From Flavobacteriales bacterium (lineage in GTDB: Bacteria; Bacteroidota; Bacteroidia; Flavobacteriales_D; Sanyastnellaceae), in contig JADKIZ010000012.1 in the NCBI GenBank assembly GCA_016722445.1, positions 72,325 through 136,324 on the forward strand: a stretch of 64,000 bases of DNA, given 5' to 3'. A program made the position numbers and the translations under genes. The notes below the pieces were generated by a model. The model did not search any database. It was given only the letters and a program-made list of their open reading frames with translations, and had not been told where the DNA came from. Positions 57,931 through 64,000 of this stretch are shown here, one piece after another. Positions within the stretch are counted from its first letter, which is position 1. Every line of letters begins with the position of its first letter.

Positions 57931-57968
57931 AAAAAAGGCGAAGAACTGGTAGAACCAGATCTTCGCCT
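57931..57968 (-). terminator. Intrinsic terminator after rpsU
   Basis: On the minus strand GGCGAAGATCTGGT-TCT-ACCAGTTCTTCGCC is followed by six T residues, giving a long stem with one mismatched step. It lies 26 bp after the rpsU stop and immediately before the xerC start, so it probably lets most rpsU transcripts end and a fraction read into xerC-hpf. Confidence 0.88.
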
Positions 57969-57994
57969 CGAATATTGTGAACAGCAGGCTGTTC

Positions 57995-58186
57995 TTACAT
58001 CTCTTCTCTTTTCAGATTGGCGATGTAGGTAGCGTGCTTGATTTCTTCTCTGCGGCTAACGCTCTTCTTCGTGTAAGACTGACGGTGACGGAGTTCTTTC
58101 ACAACACCGGTCTTTTCGAATTTTTTCTTAAATTTTTTGAGCGCTCTGTCAATGCTTTCGCCCTCTTTTACTGGAATGATCAACAT
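57995..58186 (-). CDS. rpsU: 30S ribosomal protein bS21
   Basis: The protein has 63 residues: MLIIPVKEGESIDRALKKFKKKFEKTG followed by VVKELRHRQSYTKKSVSRREEIKHATYIANLKREEM, a typical basic bS21. It sits on the 30S platform near the 3' end of 16S rRNA. In Bacteroidota, bS21 together with neighbouring proteins sequesters the anti-Shine-Dalgarno tail. It is the first gene of the rpsU-xerC-hpf cluster, with its own clear promoter, a strong Shine-Dalgarno and a terminator. Confidence 0.97.
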   Translation of the reverse strand: MLIIPVKEGESIDRALKKFKKKFEKTGVVKELRHRQSYTKKSVSRREEIKHATYIANLKREEM

Positions 58187-58196
58187 AATGGATATA

Positions 58197-58203
58197 CCTC
58201 CTT
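58197..58203 (-). promoter_or_regulatory. Strong Shine-Dalgarno site of rpsU
   Basis: Minus strand AAGGAGG, extended to GAAGGAGGT, 10 nt before the ATG at 58186. Most genes in this window lack any such site. This matches the known Bacteroidota pattern in which rpsU keeps a strong site and is autoregulated through bS21-dependent sequestration of the 16S rRNA tail. Confidence 0.85.
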
Positions 58204-58217
58204 CAATTTTGGGACTG

Positions 58218-58250
58218 CAAATGTATGCTGTAATTCACGTTTTTACCAAA
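58218..58250 (-). promoter_or_regulatory. rpsU promoter (TTTG-N21-TACATTTG)
   Basis: Minus strand TTTG (58250-58247) and TACATTTG (58225-58218), 21 nt apart, match the Bacteroidota -33/-7 consensus exactly. The expected start of transcription near 58211 gives a leader of about 25 nt containing the Shine-Dalgarno site. Confidence 0.75.
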
Positions 58251-58281
58251 TTTTTCTGCCAGCCGGGGTGGCCTGTACTGT

Positions 58282-58896
58282 TCACAGGTTTGAAATACCT
58301 ACTTTTTTTCCCAAGTATTTCTTCTCGGTGAGTTCGCCAACCATAAAATCGGCAAGATCACCTGCCGTGATATCCCAACCCTGTGTCGGATAAGTATCCT
58401 GTGTTTTGTAAACGCCAGATCTTTCTCCTTCTTTGATCATGGGCGGACAAACAAAAGTGAAGTCGTTGCGACTGGTGAGCAACGCATCCAAAACCCTCAC
58501 ATGTGCCATACTGAGATCAATGTATTCTTTGGGGAAAGTGGCTGTCTCGTAAACTTTCAAATGTTCGCTGGCTTGCAATGCGCCAATTCCTCCGATTGCT
58601 ATGATGCGTTTTACCTTGTGCTCCCGCATGGCATTGATGATGTGATTGATGAACACCACACGATGGGAGTTTTCTGTCGAACTCAGGCATGAAATCACCG
58701 CGTCCTGTCCGTGCATGTTGGCCGATACATCTCTTTGCGATAATGCATCTCCTTGCACGACCTTCAAATTGGGATGCAATAAATTGATGGATTCCGATTT
58801 GCGAACAAATGCGGTCACTTTATGGCCTTTTTCCAAAGCACGTTTCAAAACATGTGTTCCAACCCTTCCGTTGGCTCCTAAAATCAAAACATTCAT
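58282..58896 (-). CDS. NAD(P)-binding protein (atypical SDR/NmrA-like)
   Basis: The protein has 204 residues. The Rossmann motif is MNVLILGANGRVGTHVLKRAL (GxxGxxG at residues 8-13). KVVQGDALSQRDV and AVISCLSSTE follow as in NAD(P)H-binding SDR-a5/NmrA-like proteins. There is no Tyr-x3-Lys catalytic pair, so a binding or regulatory role is as likely as a reductase activity. FVCPPMIKEGERSGVYKT near the end is typical of this family. It is monocistronic; the 266 bp upstream to menD hold nothing recognisable. Confidence 0.85.
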   Translation of the reverse strand: MNVLILGANGRVGTHVLKRALEKGHKVTAFVRKSESINLLHPNLKVVQGDALSQRDVSANMHGQDAVISCLSSTENSHRVVFINHIINAMREHKVKRIIAIGGIGALQASEHLKVYETATFPKEYIDLSMAHVRVLDALLTSRNDFTFVCPPMIKEGERSGVYKTQDTYPTQGWDITAGDLADFMVGELTEKKYLGKKVGISNL

Positions 58897-59162
58897 AAGA
58901 ATTACTTATTGATTGCGTCAAACTTACTCGATTCTTCAACGCAAATGTCCCGATCTGGTTCGCTTTTTTGTTTTTTTCCGGATTGTCGACCAACCGCCTG
59001 ATTTCCGTCCTTCATAAAGAATGACTACAAGTCTATCCATGAAACCATGCTTCATCGTCATTGGTGCGAAAAGGTTCACGACTTTCATGAAATACGACCT
59101 TTCCAATTCTTTTATCCGTGATCATTTTATTGCATCCGTTTTCACGCATAGCTTCGCCGCGA

Positions 59163-60863
59163 ATGATTTCGGATAAAAACCGGTACAGGGATTTTGTGAG
59201 CTTGCTGAAAGTTCACGGCATTACCCATGTCATCATCACGCCGGGTTCGCGCAATGCGCCATTTTCCTTGAGTTTGCTCAATTTCCCCGGTATCGAAAGC
59301 CACAGCATTGTGGATGAAAGAAGTGCGGGATTTGTTGCATTGGGTATGGCACAACAACTTGGTAAACCTGTTGTACTCATCTGCACCAGCGGAACTGCGG
59401 CGCTCAATTTCGCTCCGGCCATAGCAGAAGCCTATTATCAACGCATTCCTTTGCTCGTTGTTACCGCTGATCGTCCCCTCGAATGGATCGATCAGGGAGA
59501 AGGGCAGAGCATCAGACAGAAGGACTTGCACCGGAATTATGTCAAAGCTTCCTATGAAATTGCCGAAGAAGCTCAGGAAGGTGATTTGGTATGGTATAAT
59601 GTGCGCGTCATGGATGAAGCCATGAGGTTGTGCACACAAGGTGTACCCGGCCCGGTTCACATCAATTTTCCGCTGCGCGAAAGTCTTTATAAGACTGCGA
59701 ACAACCACGATGAGAATGTCAAAATGATCCGCACTGCGGCTACGGAAATTTATATCGAGCCGGAGGAATTGAAGCGAACCAAAAAACAACTTGCCGATGC
59801 CGGAAAGATCGTTGTTCTCGCCGGACAATTGCCGGATCAGCCCGAACTCGAAATCTACCTCACTGCATTCGCAAAAAGAGATAATGTGATTGTTTTCACT
59901 GAAGCGCACAGTAATCTTTCTTCCGATACTTTCATCACCACCATCGATCGTTTGATCATGGGCTTTGATGATGAAAAGAAAAAGTACATTCTGCCAGATA
60001 TCCTCATTACACTCGGTCGAAATATTATTTCTAGAAAAGTCAAAGAGTTTCTTCGTGCTGGTCAAACCGAGCATTGGCATGTCGATATCAGCGGAGAAGG
60101 ATTGGATACGATGAAAAACCTACGTCGGATTTTTCCACTTTCACCGATAGATTTTTTCCGCACGGTTCAAGAAGGAGAGATGCCTGTGATCCATTCGGAT
60201 TTCAGATCCACCATCACAGCATGGAATGAAAAGGCCAGATTGGTTTCTGCTTCATTCATGGCAACAGCACCGTGGAGCGATCTCAAAGCATTTCAAGTCA
60301 TACACGACCAAATTCCAACCGAAAGCGATGTGCAAATGGGCAATAGCTCCGTGGTGCGATACGTGTTGCTCAATGATTCAAGAGCCGATTTGCGATACTT
60401 CGGAAATCGCGGCGTAGCGGGAATTGACGGCTGCACCAGCACTGCCGTCGGCGCGTCATTTATCACGAAAAAAAGAACAACACTCATCACTGGTGATGTC
60501 GCATTTTTTTATGATGGAAATGCATTTTGGAATGAAATGGTGACCCCACATTTAAAGGTCATACTCATCAACAACGGAGGTGGAGGTATTTTTAGAATCA
60601 TCGAAGGACCAAAAACTACCGGAGAAGCTTTGGAAAAATTTTTCGAGACGACACACCAAAGAACTGCAGAAAAGTTTGCTGCGATGTATCAGCTGCCCTA
60701 TCGGCCTGCTACCGATGTTCAGTCTCTGAATGAAGGATTGCATTGGCTCTATCAATCGAACGAATGTTCCATCCTCGAGGTGTTTACACCGAGATTGGAA
60801 AATGATCTAATACTCAAACAATTTTTCGCAACGATCAAAAACGAAGTCTACAAAAACGGTTAA
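59163..60863 (+). CDS. menD: SEPHCHC synthase MenD
   Basis: The protein has about 566 residues from the ATG at 59163 (MISDKNRYRDFVSLLKVHG); an upstream in-frame ATG adds 15 unlikely residues. MenD is thiamine-diphosphate-dependent and condenses isochorismate with 2-oxoglutarate in menaquinone synthesis. Family features are VIITPGSRNAPFSLSL, ERSAGFVALGMAQ (the catalytic Glu of the cofactor site), CTSGTAALNFAPAIAEAYY, TADRPLEW, and LITGDVAFFYDGNAFW followed by NNGGGGIFRII, the ThDP/Mg2+ motif. It is the first gene of the men cluster, with menB 6 bp downstream. Confidence 0.96.
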   Translation: MISDKNRYRDFVSLLKVHGITHVIITPGSRNAPFSLSLLNFPGIESHSIVDERSAGFVALGMAQQLGKPVVLICTSGTAALNFAPAIAEAYYQRIPLLVVTADRPLEWIDQGEGQSIRQKDLHRNYVKASYEIAEEAQEGDLVWYNVRVMDEAMRLCTQGVPGPVHINFPLRESLYKTANNHDENVKMIRTAATEIYIEPEELKRTKKQLADAGKIVVLAGQLPDQPELEIYLTAFAKRDNVIVFTEAHSNLSSDTFITTIDRLIMGFDDEKKKYILPDILITLGRNIISRKVKEFLRAGQTEHWHVDISGEGLDTMKNLRRIFPLSPIDFFRTVQEGEMPVIHSDFRSTITAWNEKARLVSASFMATAPWSDLKAFQVIHDQIPTESDVQMGNSSVVRYVLLNDSRADLRYFGNRGVAGIDGCTSTAVGASFITKKRTTLITGDVAFFYDGNAFWNEMVTPHLKVILINNGGGGIFRIIEGPKTTGEALEKFFETTHQRTAEKFAAMYQLPYRPATDVQSLNEGLHWLYQSNECSILEVFTPRLENDLILKQFFATIKNEVYKNG

Positions 60864-60869
60864 TTGAAC

Positions 60870-61685
60870 ATGAGAAACTGGATTTCAATCAAAGAATACA
60901 GCGATATCCGCTTCGAATATTTCGAAGGCATTGCCAAAATCACCATCAACAGACCTGAGGTGTACAATGCTTTTAGACCAGAAACCAACAAACAGATGAT
61001 CGAAGCGATGGACATTTGTCGTGAGCGACAAGACATCGCTGTGGTTGTCCTCACCGGTGAAGGCGATAAAGCATTTTGCAGTGGGGGAGATCAGAATGTG
61101 AAAGGTGTTGGTGGATACATCGGTGAAGATGGTGTACCTCGTTTGAATGTCCTCGACCTTCACAAACGAATCCGCGAACTTCCAAAACCCGTGATCGCGA
61201 TGGTGAATGGTTATGCTATCGGTGGCGGACATGTTCTCCATGTGGTTTGTGATCTTACCCTTGCATCAGATAACGCCAGATTTGGTCAAACCGGTCCGAA
61301 AGTCGGAAGCTTTGATGCTGGTTTTGGATCAAACTTTTTGGCGAGTCATGTGGGACAGAAAAAAGCACGTGAAATCTGGTTCCTTTGTGAGCAATACACC
61401 GCGGCAGAAGCTGAAGCCATGGGTATGGTGAACAAAGTTGTTCCATTGGCGCAACTAGAAGAGGAAACGGTTCGCTGGTGTAAAATCATCATGAAACGAA
61501 GCCCGTTAGCCATTCGAATGATCAAACGTGGTCTCAATGCAGAATTGGACGGACAACGTGGTCTCATGGAATTTGCCGGAGATGCCACTTTACTATACTA
61601 CCTCACCGAAGAAGCGCAGGAAGGAAAAAAAGCCTTCCTTGAAAAAAGAGATCCGGATTTTCAGAAGTTTCCAAAATTTCCGTGA
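60870..61685 (+). CDS. menB: 1,4-dihydroxy-2-naphthoyl-CoA synthase MenB
   Basis: The protein has about 271 residues from the ATG at 60870 (MRNWISIKEY; a TTG lies two codons earlier). It has the crotonase fold. AFCSGGDQ and GYAIGGGHVLHVVCDLTLAS build the oxyanion hole and substrate loop, and GPKVGSFDAGFGSNFLASHVGQKKAREIWF is the MenB-specific stretch. It closes the ring of o-succinylbenzoyl-CoA. The C-terminal FLEKRDPDFQKFPKFP is typical of the family. Its stop overlaps the menA start (TGATG). Confidence 0.96.
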   Translation: MRNWISIKEYSDIRFEYFEGIAKITINRPEVYNAFRPETNKQMIEAMDICRERQDIAVVVLTGEGDKAFCSGGDQNVKGVGGYIGEDGVPRLNVLDLHKRIRELPKPVIAMVNGYAIGGGHVLHVVCDLTLASDNARFGQTGPKVGSFDAGFGSNFLASHVGQKKAREIWFLCEQYTAAEAEAMGMVNKVVPLAQLEEETVRWCKIIMKRSPLAIRMIKRGLNAELDGQRGLMEFAGDATLLYYLTEEAQEGKKAFLEKRDPDFQKFPKFP

Positions 61686-62572
61686 TGAAAAATGGCTCGC
61701 TGCTTTTAGGTTGCGCACATTGCCGCTTGCTGCTTCCAGTGTAATTGCTGGCAGTTCTATGGCGTGGCATGACCAACCTTTTCATTGGTCCATTTTGTCA
61801 TGGCACTGGTCACCACGTTTTTCTGCAGATACTTTCTAATCTCGCCAATGACTACGGTGATTTTTCTCATGGTGTTGACAATGATAAACGTGTCGGTCCA
61901 CAGCGGGCCATGCAAAGCGGTGCCATTACCAAATCTCAAATGAAACGTGCTCTTGTGCTGACGACCATTCTTTCATTGGTTTCAGGTATTGCTCTCTTGT
62001 GGTTTTCATTAGGCGAACGCGGACTTTTTATGCAAGCCCTTTTGATGCTCAGCATCGGAATATTGGCCATTGTCGCGGCATTTAAATATACCGTTGGTAA
62101 AAATCCATATGGCTATCTGGGGCTTGGCGACCTCTCCGTCTTTTTGTTTTTCGGAATTACCGGCGTGATGGGCACTTACTATCTGCACACGGGTGTTTTG
62201 TCCGAACATGTTTTGTTGCCCGCTGTCACTGTGGGATTATTCAGTGCGGCCGTTCTTAACCTCAACAACTTGCGAGACCATGAAAACGATCGGGCTTCAG
62301 GTAAAATAACCCTCGTGGTCAGAATGGGTTTTTACAATGGAAAAATCTATCAGTTGATGTTGATCGGTGGAGCGAGTTGTTGTGCGATTGCGTTGTGTGT
62401 ACTCACCGGAGATAACTTCAACAAATGGTTTACCCTCATTATTCCGGTTCTGCAGCTTCTGCTGGTGCGTAAGGTTTTCCGTACAAATATCCCCGCCATG
62501 TTGGATGGCGAATTGAAAAAGGTCGCCCTTTCCACCTTCGTTTACAGTGTTTTACTCTGGATGTTGTTTTGA
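61685..62572 (+). CDS. menA: 1,4-dihydroxy-2-naphthoate prenyltransferase MenA, frame broken three times
   Basis: This is an integral-membrane UbiA-family enzyme that attaches the prenyl chain to 1,4-dihydroxy-2-naphthoate. Restoring one base in each of three homopolymers (61688-61692, 61793-61796, 61818-61822) gives an uninterrupted protein of about 296 residues starting MKKWLAAFRLRTLPLAASS and continuing HWSIFVMALVTTFFLQILSNLANDYGDF, the first Asp-rich NxxNDYxD prenyl-diphosphate site. The second site is LNLNNLRDHENDRASGK. Several membrane helices follow. All three changes are homopolymer shortenings, so the gene is probably intact in the organism. Confidence 0.88.
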
Positions 62573-62719
62573 GCCGGCTGCAGGTTTTGTGGAATATTTC
62601 TGTCCATGGCATCCTGATGTGGTATGGAAAAAGACCATCAAGACGGAACTGCTGCTGCAGTCACTTCGAATGGGGAGCATTATAGTATATTCGCCGCCCC
62701 TGATCAGACGAAAGCAAAA

Positions 62720-63789
62720 ATGGCAGTTACTTCATCCAGAAGACTTGTAGGTATCGATGTGGCATACGGCTTGGCCGTAATGGGCTGCATTGTCTATGCA
62801 TTCTGGTTTATCATGGGTGATAAGGTCACCAGTGTCCTCACACAAACGAGGTTCAGCATCCTCATGGATATTTTCCCTGCTTTGTTCTTTTTTCTGAATG
62901 GCTTCACAGTGACCCTCACCATGCGCGATAGACGTGTGAGTAACCGTAAACTTTTATCTTATCTCGGTAAACGCGGCAGTGTTCTATTTCTCATTGGATT
63001 GTCTTGTTGTGTGATATGGCCAATGAACATTTTTCATCGCATCTGGATTGATGTACATCGCTGCTCCATTTGTAGCGCAATGGAACAATGTGGTATTGCG
63101 CCTCATTACCCTGATGTCCATCATACTCGGCATCGTTTTGCTATATAGATGTTCCAACTTATTCGAGTTATAATCCTCCGACCTTAGGAGGTGGTGAGAT
63201 ATTCAATGTGATGGGGTTCATTCTTTTCAATGGATACTATTCCGTTTTGCCATGGTTTACCTTTTTCTTCGCTGGACTGCTCTTAGGTCGGACTGAAATT
63301 CGCCCAAGAGGAATTTTGCCGCCATCAAGTCTACTTGGTATCGCTCTGATAGTGATCAGTTTTGTTGTGAATCGATATTCTAAAAAACTCGATAATGATG
63401 TTGTGCTCATCCAACGATTCGATTTCTTCCTTTTGAATATTCGTTTGCTTTTTCCTGCATTTTGTGTGTTTGGAATTGGCGTGAGCATCGTTTTAACGAA
63501 CACAATGATGTATGCGTTCCGCAAATTGGAAAACCGCAAACTTTTGAAAAGTATTCAAACCATTTCTTCCATGAAATACAGTTTGTTTTTCTTCCATACC
63601 TTGATCGGTTTGATTACCATGAGTGCGACGAATCTTCAGTTTTTCACTCGAAAAATTGTCTTAATATCATATGTCATTCTTGCCACTTTTCTCACTTTTT
63701 ATCTGATCTTCGTTTGGAGAAAACGTGTGAGCGAACAAGGTCCAATGGAATGGTTGATCAAGAGAATTTCCGGCTCTGCCAAGAAGTAA
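62720..63789 (+). CDS. Polytopic membrane protein (DUF418/DUF1624-like), frame broken twice
   Basis: Two frames (from 62624 or 62720 to about 63148, and to 63789) plus the stretch between form one membrane protein of about 355 residues with eight to ten helices. RLVGIDVAYGLAVMGCIVYAFW resembles the start of the DUF418/DUF1624 and heparan-glucosaminide acetyltransferase-like families. Apparent breaks: an extra T in ATCTGG near 63043 (then HRIGLMYIAAPFVAQW reads through) and a lost TA pair near 63142-63147. The start is uncertain: 62720 gives MAVTSSRR, and 62624 adds 32 residues. It is inserted between menA and menC; any link to quinone synthesis is unproven. Confidence 0.65.
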
Positions 63790-64000
63790 ATATCCGATTT
63801 TTCGGATATGATCTGGTATTTCATAAACCCGCGCGTACTTCCCGCGATGTGCTGCATACACGCAAAGTTTGGTTTCTTATTCTTCATGACGAATCAACTG
63901 GTTTTTCAGGTGTAGGAGAATGTGCACCTATCCCCGGATTGAGTGTGGAATCGAATTCTGATGTGGAAAAGGCATTGCTTGCTTTGCAACATGGCATCAC
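63789..64000 (+). CDS. menC: o-Succinylbenzoate synthase MenC, N-terminal part
   Basis: The frame reads NIRFFGYDLVFHKPARTSRDVLHTRKVWFLIL and GVGECAPIPGLSVES before the window ends. This is the start of MenC, an enolase-superfamily enzyme that dehydrates SHCHC in menaquinone synthesis (GExxPLPGLS-type signature). No standard start codon is visible in this frame close to the conserved region, so the start is unresolved; another small indel is possible. Its position after menD-menB-menA supports the call. Confidence 0.8.

Noticed and set aside
61685..61830. Programmed frameshifting or phase variation in menA
   Set aside because: Three separate short runs (4-6 bases) would all have to slip; phase-variable tracts are usually longer and menA is a housekeeping gene.

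Overview
The window looks like a chromosomal segment of a Bacteroidota bacterium, probably of the Flavobacteriales/Cryomorphaceae type. It carries several cargo proteins of the type IX secretion system (T9SS) with type A and type B C-terminal sorting domains. It also has the Bacteroidota neighbourhood rpsU-xerC-hpf, a menaquinone cluster, a TamB gene directly upstream of moaA/moeA, and two promoters of the TTTG...TAnnTTTG kind. There is no phage, insertion sequence or CRISPR array. Base composition looks even apart from low-complexity intergenic islands.

Layout: 1-3.7 kb holds a DUF4178/speD polyamine pair and a periplasmic-TPR adenylate cyclase. 3.9-5.4 kb is non-coding: a 646-bp-period duplication, a nested inverted repeat and tRNA-Ser(GGA). 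5.5-9.1 kb holds two collagen-like secreted paralogues around a small TPR gene, then a T9SS protein. 9.4-15.3 kb holds a 2-hydroxyacid dehydrogenase, mgtE and a Tricorn-like protease. 15.3-23.2 kb is a plus-strand operon: beta-propeller, TPR-transglutaminase, FecR-domain protein and CHASE2-adenylate cyclase, preceded by palindromic sites. 23.3-36.2 kb is mixed housekeeping (MFS, glycosyltransferase, tadA, T9SS-B giant, DUF423, tryptophan dioxygenase, DCC protein, PQQ-type sugar dehydrogenase, mazG, glutathione peroxidase, P-loop kinase, thioesterase). 36.6-38.5 kb is an ECF sigma/anti-sigma/Spy-like operon. 38.5-45.1 kb is tamB-moaA-moeA. 45.4-52.8 kb is one huge MopE-repeat gene. 52.8-56.6 kb holds a lipoprotein and an FG-GAP/ASPIC T9SS protein. 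56.7-58.2 kb is hpf-xerC-rpsU. 58.3-64 kb holds an NAD(P)-binding protein and menD-menB-menA-(membrane protein)-menC, the last cut by the window edge.

Two themes stand out. First, cell-surface biology: many large secreted repeat proteins plus two predicted adenylate cyclases with extracytoplasmic sensor regions, one of them inside the propeller/FecR operon, which is the best candidate here for a little-described signalling system. Second, about a dozen genes are split by single-base changes, and many of these lie in short homopolymers where adding or removing one base restores a family-typical protein. This looks more like residual long-read assembly error than gene decay. I therefore annotate those genes as single loci and give the break position.
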